Source: Proteus penneri
GTDB lineage: Bacteria; Pseudomonadota; Gammaproteobacteria; Enterobacterales; Enterobacteriaceae
Reading direction: 5' to 3'
Length of the DNA stretch: 64,000 bases
Assembly (NCBI RefSeq): GCF_003144535.1
Contig: NZ_PHFJ01000003.1
Location: 62,001-126,000 of the forward strand
Part shown: one piece after another, positions 20,473 to 30,106 of the stretch
Layout of the letters: each line of letters begins with the position of its first letter
Position numbering within the stretch: position 1 is the stretch's first letter
Program-made: the position numbers and the translations under genes
The notes under the pieces: generated by a model
What the model was told of the DNA's origin: nothing
The model's input: the letters and a program-made list of their open reading frames with translations, nothing else
The model's database searches: none

Positions 20473-21288
20473 ATGGAAATGATTTTACTGTTTTTGATTG
20501 TGGGATGTATAACTGGATTTTTTGCCGGATTATTAGGGATTGGGGGCGGAGCCATTATCGTTCCTATTGTAATGTATGTTGTTAGCCAACAAGCTATCCC
20601 TGCTGACATGGTAATGAAAATCGCCCTTTCAACCTCTTTTTCTGTGATTATATTTTCTACCGCCTCTTCCGCTTATTCGCATAACAAACATAAAGCCATT
20701 TTATGGCAGCAATTTCCTCTATTATCTATCGGCACTATCATCGGTATGCTTGTTGGGACATTTCTAGTACAAAAACTCTCAAATACACTATTACAAATTA
20801 TCTTTTGTATTTTTATGGCCTATACCATATATGGATTACTGACCAAGAAAAAAGAAGCCGAACGTGTTGAGAATGCACAAGACCCCGTTATTTCAAAACC
20901 AGCACTTACTACTGGTGGTAGTTTAGTAGGTTTTATTTCAAGTTTTATTGGTATAGCTGGGGGCACAATAACAATACCACTATTAAGCTACTGGGGATTT
21001 AATACCCGTAAATGTATCGCAACATCATCAATGCTTGGTGTAATTATCGCCACTATTGGGTCAATTATGGGGATCGTTTATGGTTGGCAACAAACTGAAT
21101 TAGCTAACTATTATTTAGGTTTTATCTATCTGCCTGCTTTTATTGGCATCAGTATCACCAGTATACTTACAGCTCCTATCGGCGTAAAAGTCGCCTATCG
21201 ACTCCCTATTGCCAGAGTACGCCAAATATTTGCCCTATTCCTATTAATCGTCATGATTAAAATGTTATATACACTGATATTAGGATAA
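20473..21288 (+). CDS. TSUP/TauE-SafE family membrane permease
   Basis: 271 residues with about eight membrane helices in two repeated halves. Each half begins with a glycine-rich GxxxGxxxGIGGG-type segment (GFFAGLLGIGGGAI near 15-28 and GFISSFIGIAGGT near 151-163), the TauE/SafE hallmark. The family moves sulfite, sulfoacetate, thiosulfate or other organosulfur anions across the inner membrane; the substrate here cannot be told. It is monocistronic, between the tetR scar and sodB. Probably accessory. Confidence 0.85.
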   Translation: MEMILLFLIVGCITGFFAGLLGIGGGAIIVPIVMYVVSQQAIPADMVMKIALSTSFSVIIFSTASSAYSHNKHKAILWQQFPLLSIGTIIGMLVGTFLVQKLSNTLLQIIFCIFMAYTIYGLLTKKKEAERVENAQDPVISKPALTTGGSLVGFISSFIGIAGGTITIPLLSYWGFNTRKCIATSSMLGVIIATIGSIMGIVYGWQQTELANYYLGFIYLPAFIGISITSILTAPIGVKVAYRLPIARVRQIFALFLLIVMIKMLYTLILG

Positions 21289-21523
21289 TGTTTTAACACT
21301 TTACGTATATCTTGGTGAGAGATACTCTTATCAAAATAACTAATCTATATGTTCTATACTAATAGATAAAAGATATTTAGCTGTTATTTCAATGAATTTT
21401 TGTTAAAATAATTAGCAAAATAGTAACAAATTAGTGATTCATTTGCCTCATTCTATCGATTCAAATGGTTTTGATGGAATGATTTCAGGCACAAAACCCG
21501 AAATAGATAGTTTAAAGGAGTAC

Positions 21524-21531
21524 GCAATGTC
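21524..21531 (+). promoter_or_regulatory. RyhB pairing site on the sodB mRNA
   Basis: GCAATGTC spanning the sodB start codon is the exact complement of GACATTGC in the RyhB core (fwd 2834-2841). The same pairing blocks sodB translation in E. coli. Confidence 0.7.
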
Positions 21532-22105
21532 TTTCGAATTACCAAAATTACCTTATGCGTTAGATGCTCTTGAGCCACATATCTCTAAAGAAACTTTAGA
21601 ATATCACTACGGCAAACACCACCAAACCTATGTAACTAATTTAAATAACCTAGTTAAAGGTACTGATTTAGAAAGCAAATCTTTAGAAGAAATCATCAAG
21701 TCTACCGATGGTGGTATTTTCAATAACGCGGCACAAGTATGGAATCACACTTTCTACTGGAACTGCTTAGCACCAAATGCAGGTGGTGCACCAACAGGTA
21801 AAATTGCTGATGCTATCAACAAGGCATTTGGCTCTTTTGAAGAATTCAAAAAGCAATTTAATGATGTCGCAGCAAAAAACTTCGGTTCAGGTTGGACTTG
21901 GTTAGTTAAAAAAGCTGACGGTTCAGTTGCAATTGTTAACACCTCTAATGCGGCAACGCCAGTTTCAGGTGCAGATAAACCACTATTAACTGTAGACGTA
22001 TGGGAACATGCTTACTATATCGACTACCGCAATGCACGTGTTAAATATTTAGAAGAGTTCTGGGCATTGGTTAACTGGTCATTTGTTGAAGCTAACCTTG
22101 CTTAA
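21527..22105 (+). CDS. sodB: superoxide dismutase [Fe], SodB
   Basis: 192 residues from ATG 21527 (MSFELPKLPY), preceded by AAAGGAG; the longer frame from 21434 has no family match. Iron ligands: His27 (LEYHYGKHH), His in QVWNHTFYW, and Asp and His in VDVWEHAYYIDY. It detoxifies cytoplasmic superoxide. The start codon region pairs with RyhB, so expression should fall in iron starvation, as in E. coli. A hairpin follows the gene. Confidence 0.97.
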   Translation: MSFELPKLPYALDALEPHISKETLEYHYGKHHQTYVTNLNNLVKGTDLESKSLEEIIKSTDGGIFNNAAQVWNHTFYWNCLAPNAGGAPTGKIADAINKAFGSFEEFKKQFNDVAAKNFGSGWTWLVKKADGSVAIVNTSNAATPVSGADKPLLTVDVWEHAYYIDYRNARVKYLEEFWALVNWSFVEANLA

Positions 22106-22156
22106 TTTAGATTGATAATCAAAGGTGAATGATTGAGATTCATTTTTGATGACATA

Positions 22157-22186
22157 ATAACAAAGGGCCTTGAGCCCTTTGTTATA
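22157..22186 (+). terminator. sodB terminator hairpin
   Basis: ATAACAAAGGGC pairs perfectly with GCCCTTTGTTAT around CTTGA. The tail is only ATATTC. Confidence 0.75.
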
Positions 22187-22240
22187 TTCAGTATTCGATA
22201 ATCTATTACTTAAATTAATCGGGTACTTATTAAAACATGA

Positions 22241-22324
22241 TTAGAAAAGCAGAGTAGAAAAAATAACAATCATAACCAGCGCTGCTACTGCTGTACTCAA
22301 ACCAAATTTCAGATCCGTATCCAT
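22241..22324 (-). CDS. ynhF: small membrane protein YnhF
   Basis: 27 residues, too short for automated calls. It begins MDTDLKFGL, close to E. coli YnhF (MSTDLKFSL), followed by a single hydrophobic helix to the C-terminus. GGGAG lies 7 bases upstream of the ATG. YnhF is an inner-membrane small protein of unknown role in E. coli, also located between sodB and purR. Sequence, length and position agree. Confidence 0.85.
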   Translation of the reverse strand: MDTDLKFGLSTAVAALVMIVIFSTLLF

Positions 22325-22591
22325 CTATTCTCCCTCAAAATGATTATAATACACATAATTAACCATAACCTTGTCATGGTTAATTATTATCACATATCAG
22401 AATTTGTTAAAATAGCGACTAGTGCACAATTTATAACATTGATTAATACTTTCACTTTTGAGCTAGATCATACAAAATTCACAGCTAATCGCTAAATTAT
22501 TGCCAGTGTTTGCCCTATGTATGACTATACTGGCAGTTAAACCATAAAATTAGATAAAAGAGACCAATGAAGGTCAGGAGTTTTCCACACC

Positions 22592-23617
22592 ATGGCAACA
22601 ATAAAAGACGTGGCAAAACGCGCAGGCGTATCAACCACGACTGTTTCTCATGTGATCAACAAAACCCGTTTTGTTGCTGAGAACACACGAGCAGCAGTTT
22701 GGGCTGCTATAAAAGAATTAAATTATTCGCCAAGTGCCGTTGCGCGTAGTTTGAAAGTCAATCACACCAAATCTATTGGCCTGTTAGCCACGTCCAGTGA
22801 AGCTCCTTATTTCGCTGAAGTGATTGAAGCAGTTGAAAATAGTTGTTATAGCAAAGGCTATACTCTGGTTTTATGTAACTCACATAACAATCTTGATAAA
22901 CAAAAAGCGTATTTAGCCATGCTGGCACAAAAACGTGTTGATGGGTTATTAGTCATGTGTTCTGAATATCCTGATCACCTTCTGACTCTTTTAGAAGGCT
23001 ATCGTAATATTCCCATGGTTGTCATGGATTGGGGAAAAGCGCGTGGTGACTTTACTGATACCATTATCGATAACGCTTTCCATGGTGGCTATATCGCAGG
23101 TCGTTACCTTATTGAGCGTGGTCATCGCGATATCGGTATTATTCCTGGACCATTAGAGCGCAACACTGGTGGTGGTCGTCTACAGGGCTTTCTAAAAGCT
23201 ATGGAAGAAGCCAAAATCACAGTAAAAGATGAGTGGATTGTACAAGGTGACTTTGAACCTGAATCCGGTTATAAAGCAATGTATCAAATGCTAAACCAAA
23301 AACAGCGCCCTACTGCAGTTTTTTGTGGTGGTGATGTCATGGCAATGGGCGCAATTTGCGCTGCGGATGAACTTGGTCTGCGTGTTCCTTTAGATATTTC
23401 GATTGTGGGTTACGACAATATTCGTAATGCACGTTATTTTACACCTGCGCTAACAACCGTTCATCAGCCAAAAGAGCGTTTAGGCCAAATGGCATTATCA
23501 ATGTTGCTTGATCGCATCGTTAATAAACGCGAAGACGCCCAAACAATCGAAGTTCATCCGCGATTAGTTGAGCGCCGTTCAGTTGCCGACGGTCCTTTTA
23601 TCGACTACCGCCGTTAA
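22592..23617 (+). CDS. purR: purine repressor PurR
   Basis: 341 residues, the E. coli length. LacI-family helix-turn-helix at the N-terminus ([22 protein letters not shown]), hinge helix (PSAVARSL) and a periplasmic-binding-like effector domain for hypoxanthine/guanine. It represses purine biosynthesis genes when purine bases are abundant. It is followed by the divergent/convergent pair punR-punC, which handles purine nucleoside uptake, so the three form a purine neighbourhood. Confidence 0.97.
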   Translation: MATIKDVAKRAGVSTTTVSHVINKTRFVAENTRAAVWAAIKELNYSPSAVARSLKVNHTKSIGLLATSSEAPYFAEVIEAVENSCYSKGYTLVLCNSHNNLDKQKAYLAMLAQKRVDGLLVMCSEYPDHLLTLLEGYRNIPMVVMDWGKARGDFTDTIIDNAFHGGYIAGRYLIERGHRDIGIIPGPLERNTGGGRLQGFLKAMEEAKITVKDEWIVQGDFEPESGYKAMYQMLNQKQRPTAVFCGGDVMAMGAICAADELGLRVPLDISIVGYDNIRNARYFTPALTTVHQPKERLGQMALSMLLDRIVNKREDAQTIEVHPRLVERRSVADGPFIDYRR

Positions 23618-23643
23618 TTCTTATTTATCCAGCTATCTGATTT

Positions 23644-24546
23644 CTAGCGAAGCCATTCCTCATTTAAGGTTTGGCTATCTCCAAGATAATCTAACAACCA
23701 TGTCAAAGCAGGCGATTCACTTTTATCGACCCACGTCAGACAGCATGGGCTGTCTGGCAATGGCTGTGCCAGTTGCAAAGTAACTAACTTTCCTTGGACT
23801 ATCAATGGCTCAGCACGATGCCAAGGCACCATTCCTACACATAATCCTGCCAACAAACATTCAAGCCCCATATCCCACGTTGGTACAACCATTCTACGTT
23901 GGTTATTTAACGCCCAAGTGTCACGCTTTGGTAAACTACGTGATGTATCCTCTAAACATAGGCTAGGATAAGGTCGCATTTCATCATCCGTTAGTGGATG
24001 TTCCGCTTTAGCTAATGGGTGATCAACATGACAAACACAGCGCCAAGGCATAAAACCCATATCCCTGAAACTATAACGTTCACCAATTGGTGACGCTCTT
24101 GTTGCACCAATGGCTAAATCAACACGACCATTAACTAAGGAGTCCCATACCCCATTAAACACTTCTGGGTAGACATACAACTCAATATCAGGAAAATGAC
24201 GATAAAAATCGAGAATAAGTTGTTGTGTTCTTTCGGGTTTAACAATGCCATCAACTGCTATACTAAATTGACCACGCCACCCATTGGAAACCTGTTGACA
24301 TAGATGTCGAGTGTCATTCATTTTTTTGATAACAGAACGAGCTTCTTTGATGAAAATTTTACCTGCATCGGTTAGTTCTACATCACGGTGACGGCGCTCA
24401 AACAGAGGAACAGCAAGCCATTCTTCTAATTGCCGAACAGTGTAACTAACGGCGGATGGCACTCTGTGCAATTCTTGTGCAGCTGAGCTAAAACTTCCTG
24501 TTCTTGCGACTGCATCAACAACTTCTAAAGAGTATTCTGACCACAT
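23644..24546 (-). CDS. punR: LysR-family regulator PunR (YdhB)
   Basis: 300 residues. The N-terminal LysR helix-turn-helix (GSFSSAAQELHRVPSAVSYTVRQLEEWL) is nearly identical to that of E. coli YdhB/PunR; a LysR substrate domain follows. PunR activates the divergent transporter gene punC in response to adenosine or inosine in E. coli. The shared 118-bp gap with punC is the expected control region. Confidence 0.92.
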   Translation of the reverse strand: MWSEYSLEVVDAVARTGSFSSAAQELHRVPSAVSYTVRQLEEWLAVPLFERRHRDVELTDAGKIFIKEARSVIKKMNDTRHLCQQVSNGWRGQFSIAVDGIVKPERTQQLILDFYRHFPDIELYVYPEVFNGVWDSLVNGRVDLAIGATRASPIGERYSFRDMGFMPWRCVCHVDHPLAKAEHPLTDDEMRPYPSLCLEDTSRSLPKRDTWALNNQRRMVVPTWDMGLECLLAGLCVGMVPWHRAEPLIVQGKLVTLQLAQPLPDSPCCLTWVDKSESPALTWLLDYLGDSQTLNEEWLR

Positions 24547-24664
24547 AGAGTTTATTCCTTTGAAAATTTTTCACAGTATTAACCAAATATTCCCGTTTCA
24601 CAAGTAAAATAAGCCTTAGTTACAATACATAAAATGTTCTACATCACATAGCATAGAAAATAAA

Positions 24665-25882
24665 ATGAATACTAAAACGTCCACACAATCAAAAACACCT
24701 ATGAGCTTCATGGTGTACCTAGCTGGTTTGAGTATGCTAGGTTACTTAGCAATTGATATGTACTTACCTGCATTCGGTATGATGCAGCGTGAACTCGCTA
24801 TCAGCGAAGGCGCTATCAGTAATAGCTTAAGTATCTTTTTATTTGGTTTTGCTGTTGCTCAGTTACTTTGGGGGCCACTTTCTGACAAAGTAGGTCGAAA
24901 ACCTATTCTTCTTATTGGGTTAAGCCTTTTCTCTTTAGGCTGCCTTGGCATGTTGTGGGTTGAAAGTGCAACAGGTTTACTTGCGATGCGCTTCTTACAA
25001 GCTTTTGGTGTCTGTTCTGCAGCTGTTATTTGGCAAGCTCTTGTCATCGACCGTTTCGATGAATCTCGCGCTCAGCGCGTTTTTGCTTTAATTATGCCAC
25101 TGGTTGCGTTATCCCCAGCACTTGCGCCTTTGATCGGTGCATCATTATTAAACCATGGTGGCTGGCGTATGATTTTCATGCTGTTAATGGCGGTAACTTT
25201 AGTTTTGATGTTACCGACATTAATGCTAAAAAACATTAAACAAAAATCCGTCACAGATGCAAACCAATCTTCTGCCTCATTTATGACTTTATTAAAATCC
25301 CCGCTCTACACTGGTAACGTATTAGTTTACGCGTCTTGTAGTGCAGGTTTCTTTGCTTGGTTAGCTGGTTCACCAATCATTCTTGAAAAAATGGGCTACT
25401 CTCCGCAGGATATTGGTTTAAGTTATATTCCACAAACTATTGCCTTTATGGTCGGTGGCTATGGTTGTCGTATTTTACTATCAAAAATGACGGGTAAAAC
25501 ATTATTACCACTGCTATTAATTGGTTATGCTGTTAGTATGACTGCATTATACCTTGTTGCTAAATTTACTGAGCCAACATTAACCACGATCTTAATTCCG
25601 TTCTGTATTATGGCTGCAATGAATGGCGCTTCCTATCCAATCGCTGTATCTAATGCTTTATCGGCTTATCCTGAAATCAGTGGTAAAGCAGCCGCATTAC
25701 AAAATGCGCTACAACTGGGTCTTTGTAGTTTAGCAAGTTTTATCGTGTCTGCATTTATCAGCCAGCATCCCCTAATTAACACTACTGCAATTATGGCGTT
25801 AACAGCGATCCCAATGGCAGTTGGTTACTTTATTCAGCGTAATAAGTCTGTTGCCAAACACACAGTTCAAGCAACTGAATAA
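24665..25882 (+). CDS. punC: purine nucleoside transporter PunC (YdhC), MFS
   Basis: 405 residues, 12 membrane helices, major facilitator superfamily of the Bcr/CflA branch. The motif-A loop GPLSDKVGRKPIL lies between helices 2 and 3 and the antiporter-like motif in helix 5. In E. coli PunC imports adenosine/inosine. It is divergent from its regulator gene and closed by a terminator. Confidence 0.9.
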   Translation: MNTKTSTQSKTPMSFMVYLAGLSMLGYLAIDMYLPAFGMMQRELAISEGAISNSLSIFLFGFAVAQLLWGPLSDKVGRKPILLIGLSLFSLGCLGMLWVESATGLLAMRFLQAFGVCSAAVIWQALVIDRFDESRAQRVFALIMPLVALSPALAPLIGASLLNHGGWRMIFMLLMAVTLVLMLPTLMLKNIKQKSVTDANQSSASFMTLLKSPLYTGNVLVYASCSAGFFAWLAGSPIILEKMGYSPQDIGLSYIPQTIAFMVGGYGCRILLSKMTGKTLLPLLLIGYAVSMTALYLVAKFTEPTLTTILIPFCIMAAMNGASYPIAVSNALSAYPEISGKAAALQNALQLGLCSLASFIVSAFISQHPLINTTAIMALTAIPMAVGYFIQRNKSVAKHTVQATE

Positions 25883-25910
25883 CTCCTCCTTTTATTTTAA
25901 GATAATTCTC

Positions 25911-25946
25911 AAAACGGCTATTTTATAAAAAATGGCCGTTTTATTT
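25911..25946 (+). terminator. punC terminator
   Basis: AAAACGGC pairs with GCCGTTTT, followed by ATTTTAT. Confidence 0.85.
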
Positions 25947-26185
25947 TATAGAGAAAAATAATTCACATATCTATACTTATCTAAACGCTTAACTGCGCTT
26001 TATCTATTTTCTTTCGGATTTTGAGGCATTAAACAAATTATTCGCTGATTATGTGAGATTAGTTGTTTTATTAATTCTATCCGTTCAATTCATATTGAAC
26101 ACAATACTATTTTAATACTATCTATCTACGCACATTCTTTCTTAGTTTATGTCTCTAAACCCGCTTAGTTTACGCCGGAGAATTT
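25947..26185. other. cfa upstream region
   Basis: About 240 AT-rich bases with no gene. They should hold the cfa promoter(s) and its leader. CGGAGAA just before the ATG is the ribosome site. No small-RNA site was assigned. Confidence 0.5.
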
Positions 26186-27340
26186 ATGAGTACATCTTGT
26201 GTAGAAGAAGGCCGAAAGACCTCCAATGATCCTTATAAAAGGATTGCTATCGAACTATTAACTCATGCTGATATTCGAGTTAATGGTTCAGAACCTTATG
26301 ATATTCAAGTTAATAATCAAAATTTTTATAAAAGAGTATTACAGCAAGGTTCACTTGGACTCGGTGAAAGCTATATGGATGGCTGGTGGGATTGTGAACG
26401 ACTAGATATATTTTTTCATAAAATTTTACGTGCGGGCCTTGAAAACAAACTTCCTAAAAATCTACATGATATTTTCAGAATTGCGACAGCACGCCTTTTC
26501 AATTTACAAACACAAAAACGAGCTTGGATGGTAGGTAAAGAACATTACGATCTCGGTAATGATTTATTTATCGCTATGCTTGACCCTAATATGCAATATT
26601 CCTGTGGATACTGGAAACAGGCCGATAATCTAGCACAAGCCCAAGAACATAAATTAGATTTAATTTGCCGAAAATTAGATCTAAAACCAGGAATGACCTT
26701 ACTAGATATTGGCTGTGGTTGGGGAGGACTTTCTGCTTATGCGGCAAAACATTTTGGTGTTTCTGTCACAGGGGTTACTATTTCTATTGAACAACAGAAA
26801 TTGGCACAAGAACGATGCCAAGGACTTGATGTTAATATTATTTTAGAAGACTACCGCGATTTACATGAACAATTTGATCGTATCGTTTCAGTCGGTATGT
26901 TTGAACATGTAGGACCTAAAAACTATGAAACCTATTTTGATGTGGTTCGTCGTAACTTAAAGGAAGATGGTCTGTTTTTATTGCATACCATAGGTTCTAA
27001 TCGCGATAAAGTAAATGTAGATAGTTGGATCAGTAAATATATATTTCCTAATGGTTGTTTACCCTCCATCCAAAAAATTGCAAGTGCGATAGACGGTAAA
27101 TTCGTAATGGAAGATTGGCACAATTTCGGTGCTGATTACGATAAAACCTTAATGGCATGGTATCAACGATTTTTAGCCTGCTGGCCAGACATTGAGTCAA
27201 ATTACACGCCTCGTTTTAAACGCATGTTTAGCTATTATCTAAATGCGTGTGCAGGTGCATTTAGAGCCAGAGATATTCAATTATGGCAAATTATGTTAAG
27301 CCCTAAAGGACAGATTGGTGGCTTACAAATTCCACGTTGA
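26186..27340 (+). CDS. cfa: cyclopropane-fatty-acyl-phospholipid synthase, Cfa
   Basis: 384 residues. An N-terminal lipid-binding domain is followed by an S-adenosylmethionine methyltransferase domain with motif LLDIGCGWGGLSAYAA near 172-187 and FEHVGPKNYETYF near 239-251, containing the catalytic/bicarbonate-binding residues. It adds a methylene across cis double bonds of membrane lipids at stationary phase, giving acid tolerance. It is convergent with ribE across a shared terminator, the E. coli order cfa-ribE-mdtK. Confidence 0.97.
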   Translation: MSTSCVEEGRKTSNDPYKRIAIELLTHADIRVNGSEPYDIQVNNQNFYKRVLQQGSLGLGESYMDGWWDCERLDIFFHKILRAGLENKLPKNLHDIFRIATARLFNLQTQKRAWMVGKEHYDLGNDLFIAMLDPNMQYSCGYWKQADNLAQAQEHKLDLICRKLDLKPGMTLLDIGCGWGGLSAYAAKHFGVSVTGVTISIEQQKLAQERCQGLDVNIILEDYRDLHEQFDRIVSVGMFEHVGPKNYETYFDVVRRNLKEDGLFLLHTIGSNRDKVNVDSWISKYIFPNGCLPSIQKIASAIDGKFVMEDWHNFGADYDKTLMAWYQRFLACWPDIESNYTPRFKRMFSYYLNACAGAFRARDIQLWQIMLSPKGQIGGLQIPR

Positions 27341-27350
27341 TTTTTTCTTA

Positions 27351-27384
27351 AAAAAGCCAGTTTAATCAATAAACTGGCTTTTTA
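27351..27384. terminator. bidirectional terminator cfa / ribE
   Basis: AAAAAGCCAGTTTA pairs with TAAACTGGCTTTTT around ATCAA. Confidence 0.92.
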
Positions 27385-27428
27385 ATTCCCTTTTAAGCGC
27401 AACACGTTAATAGTTAATTATGTGCTTC

Positions 27429-28088
27429 TTATTCCTTATTTTCATTTTGTTCGGTTGCTACTAACAAAGCTTTCTGCTGTGCCTGTTGTGCCATAACGCG
27501 CTCTACTGTATCTACAATCGCCTGAGTTTGAGGATCAAGTTCAATATTGACCTTATCACCAAGACGTTTACAACCTAATGTTGTTCTATCACGCGTTTCA
27601 GGAATTAAGTGTACACAAAAACGATTATTAACCACATCGCCAACAGTTAAACTGATCCCATCAATACCGATAAAACCTTTGTGTAAAATATACTTCATTA
27701 ATGCTTTATCAAAGATACGGAACCAGATTTGTAAGTTATTCTCTGATGTAATAATTTTGGCAACTTCAGCTGTTGTCACAATATGACCAGACATCACATG
27801 CCCACCAATTTCATCACCATATTTAGCCGCTCTCTCAATATTTACTTCAGAGCCGACTTTTAATTCACCAAGGTTAGTTAAACGTAATGTCTCTTTCACT
27901 AAATCAAAGCTAATATGTGTGCCTTCAATTTTAGTAACCGTTAAACAGCAACCATTATTTGCAACAGAAGCACCTGTTTCTAAATTGCTGACTAACTCGT
28001 TGGGTAATTCAATGATATGGGTACGAAAATCGCCTTTATCTTCGATAGCAATAACCCGCCCTTTTCCCTGAACAATACCTGTAAACAT
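27429..28088 (-). CDS. ribE: riboflavin synthase alpha subunit, RibE (RibC)
   Basis: 219 residues made of two homologous lumazine-binding barrels: the first starts MFTGIVQGKGRV, the second around GGHVMSGHIV near 93. It turns two 6,7-dimethyl-8-ribityllumazine molecules into riboflavin. No FMN riboswitch is visible upstream. It is divergent from mdtK; the gap contains a 9-bp inverted repeat (28171-28197). A charged, Gln-rich tail (about 200-219) is slightly longer than in E. coli. Confidence 0.96.
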   Translation of the reverse strand: MFTGIVQGKGRVIAIEDKGDFRTHIIELPNELVSNLETGASVANNGCCLTVTKIEGTHISFDLVKETLRLTNLGELKVGSEVNIERAAKYGDEIGGHVMSGHIVTTAEVAKIITSENNLQIWFRIFDKALMKYILHKGFIGIDGISLTVGDVVNNRFCVHLIPETRDRTTLGCKRLGDKVNIELDPQTQAIVDTVERVMAQQAQQKALLVATEQNENKE

Positions 28089-28170
28089 CTTACATCTCCT
28101 TGGGTCGATAAACTGGTAAACTCAATTTAGGTTTTATGCTATTCAGGATAACATAGCTCGTATTAATCCA

Positions 28171-28197
28171 AAGGAACAATTACCGTATTTGTTCCTT
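28171..28197. promoter_or_regulatory. inverted repeat between ribE and mdtK
   Basis: AAGGAACAA (28171-28179) and TTGTTCCTT (28189-28197), perfect 9-bp arms with a 9-base spacer, about one helical turn apart centre to centre. It looks like a dimer operator or a hairpin in one of the leaders. The regulator is unknown. Confidence 0.4.
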
Positions 28198-28399
28198 ATT
28201 AATTATTGCCGTTCAATATAGCGTAAAAACACCTAATAAATTATCAAAATTCTGTGTTTAAAAAGCCTAATTTCTTTCGTTGCTAATTAAACTTTTATCA
28301 TTAGAATAAGCGGTCTTGAGGATCTCTTTACGTCATTTAACAACGCGACGTTTGTTCTCCCCCCTTTCTCGTTTTCTTATAATAAATAAAGGTGTATGC

Positions 28400-29773
28400 G
28401 TGCAGAAGTATATAAGAGAAGCGCGTAGCTTACTTGCTCTCGGTATCCCCGTTATCATCGCGCAATTTTCCCAAACAGCAATGGGAGTGGTTGATACTGT
28501 CATGGCGGGTGCTGTAAATGCTACAGAGATGTCGGCAGTAGCAGTAGGTACGTCTATTTGGTTACCAACGATTTTATTAGGCCAAGGCATATTAATGGCT
28601 TTAACACCAATCGTTGCACAATTAAATGGTTCAGGACAACGAAAACACATTGCTAATCGTACACAGCAAGGTTTTTGGCTCGCCACTTTCTTATCAATCA
28701 TGGTAATTGCTATTCTTTATAACTGCCGTTTTATTATTGAAGCGCAACATGATATCGAACCCGAATTAGCGGAAAAGGCCATAGGATTTATACATGCCAT
28801 TATGTGGGGAGCCCCTGGTTGCCTATATTATCAGGTACTGAGAAGCCAATGTGAGGGATTATCGAAAACAAAACCCGGCATGATCATTGGCTTTATTGGA
28901 TTATTGATTAATATCCCTGTTAACTATGCCTTTATTTACGGTAAATTTGGTGCACCACAATTAGGGGGGATTGGTTGCGGTGTTGCAACGGCCGCTGTTT
29001 TCTGGGCGATGTTCTTAATGATGCGTTATTACGTGCGCCGAGCACCGACACAACGTGACGTTATGCCAAAGAAACGTTTAGTAAGCCCTGATTTCCACAT
29101 GATAAAACGTATTACTATTTTAGGCTTACCCGTTGGCCTAGCCTTATTCTTTGAGGTAACACTATTTGCCGTTGTTGCATTATTAGTTTCACCTTTGGGC
29201 GTTACTGCAGTGGCAAGTCATCAAATTGCACTGAATTTTAGCTCGTTGATGTTTATGTTCCCTCTATCATTGGGAATCGCGGCGACAATCCGTGTTGGTC
29301 ACAACTTAGGACAACGATCTACAGAACAAGCCCGTACTTCAGCGATTACAGCACTTGCAGTTGGGTTAATGATAGCAAGTTGTACCGCGATTTTCTCTAT
29401 CATCTTTAGAGAAAAAATCGCGTTAATGTATAACGATAATATTGAAGTGGTAACATTAGCGTCTCATCTTATGTTATTCGCTGCACTTTATCAGTTATCA
29501 GATTCAGTACAAGTTATTGGCTCGGGTGTGTTACGTGGGTATAAAGACACGCGCTCTATCTTCTTTATTACCTTTATTGCCTATTGGGTCATTGGTCTGC
29601 CTTCAGGTTATATCTTAGGGCGTACTGATTATTTTGTTGAAGCAATGGGCCCTGCCGGCTTCTGGATTGGCTTTATTCTTGGTTTAACCGCATCTGCGAT
29701 TATGATGGGTTCTCGTATTTGGTGGATCCAGCGTCAATCTGATGAAGTGGTGTTATTACGCTCAGAGCGTTAA
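28400..29773 (+). CDS. mdtK: MATE-family multidrug efflux transporter MdtK (NorM)
   Basis: 457 residues from GTG 28400 ([14 protein letters not shown]), preceded by AAAGG. This start aligns with E. coli and gives exactly its length; the frame is open 84 bases further upstream from a TTG without family match. Twelve membrane helices with the MATE repeats ([32 protein letters not shown]). It exports fluoroquinolones and other cations in exchange for Na+ or H+. It is monocistronic, followed by a long inverted repeat and two tRNA genes. Confidence 0.94.
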   Translation: MQKYIREARSLLALGIPVIIAQFSQTAMGVVDTVMAGAVNATEMSAVAVGTSIWLPTILLGQGILMALTPIVAQLNGSGQRKHIANRTQQGFWLATFLSIMVIAILYNCRFIIEAQHDIEPELAEKAIGFIHAIMWGAPGCLYYQVLRSQCEGLSKTKPGMIIGFIGLLINIPVNYAFIYGKFGAPQLGGIGCGVATAAVFWAMFLMMRYYVRRAPTQRDVMPKKRLVSPDFHMIKRITILGLPVGLALFFEVTLFAVVALLVSPLGVTAVASHQIALNFSSLMFMFPLSLGIAATIRVGHNLGQRSTEQARTSAITALAVGLMIASCTAIFSIIFREKIALMYNDNIEVVTLASHLMLFAALYQLSDSVQVIGSGVLRGYKDTRSIFFITFIAYWVIGLPSGYILGRTDYFVEAMGPAGFWIGFILGLTASAIMMGSRIWWIQRQSDEVVLLRSER

Positions 29774-29789
29774 ACAAAAAAGGTTAATT

Positions 29790-29870
29790 TGGCAAGAGAA
29801 TGACACAAATATCAACAAATAGCTTTAAATACGAGCAGTTGAATATAAATTTGTGTTTTTCCTCTTGCCA
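29790..29870. repeat. long nested inverted repeat between mdtK and the tRNA-Val genes
   Basis: Three stacked perfect stems in order: TGGCAAGAG (29790-29798) with CTCTTGCCA (29862-29870); ACACAAAT (29803-29810) with ATTTGTGT (29849-29856); TCAAC (29812-29816) with GTTGA (29838-29842). A 21-base loop is left. The fold covers 81 bases and has no terminator-like U-run. It could be a structured RNA, an mdtK 3' UTR element or a miniature transposable element. Confidence 0.7.
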
Positions 29871-29923
29871 GAATCGGATCATCTCGTTAATATTCGTTCC
29901 CGTTGTTACCCAGAATAGATAAT

Positions 29924-30000
29924 GCGTCCATAGCTCAGTTGGTTAGAGCACCACCTTGACATGGTGGGGGTCGGTGGTTCGAGTCCACTTGGACGCACCA
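29924..30000 (+). tRNA. valV: tRNA-Val (GAC), copy 1
   Basis: 77 bases with encoded CCA. Acceptor GCGTCCA / TGGACGC, T-loop GGTTCGAGTCC, anticodon GAC at 29958-29960 in the CCTTGACATGG arm. It corresponds in position to E. coli valV/valW between mdtK and pykF. Confidence 0.98.
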
Positions 30001-30029
30001 TTTATTTTTCAACAACATCTCAATACAGT

Positions 30030-30106
30030 GCGTCCATAGCTCAGTTGGTTAGAGCACCACCTTGACATGGTGGGGGTCGGTGGTTCGAGTCCACTTGGAC
30101 GCACCA
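30030..30106 (+). tRNA. valW: tRNA-Val (GAC), copy 2
   Basis: Identical in all 77 bases to the first copy, 29 bases downstream. Anticodon GAC at 30064-30066. Probably cotranscribed with the first copy. Confidence 0.98.

Noticed and set aside
27429..28399. FMN riboswitch before ribE
   Set aside because: None of the conserved FMN-element blocks are present in the upstream region.
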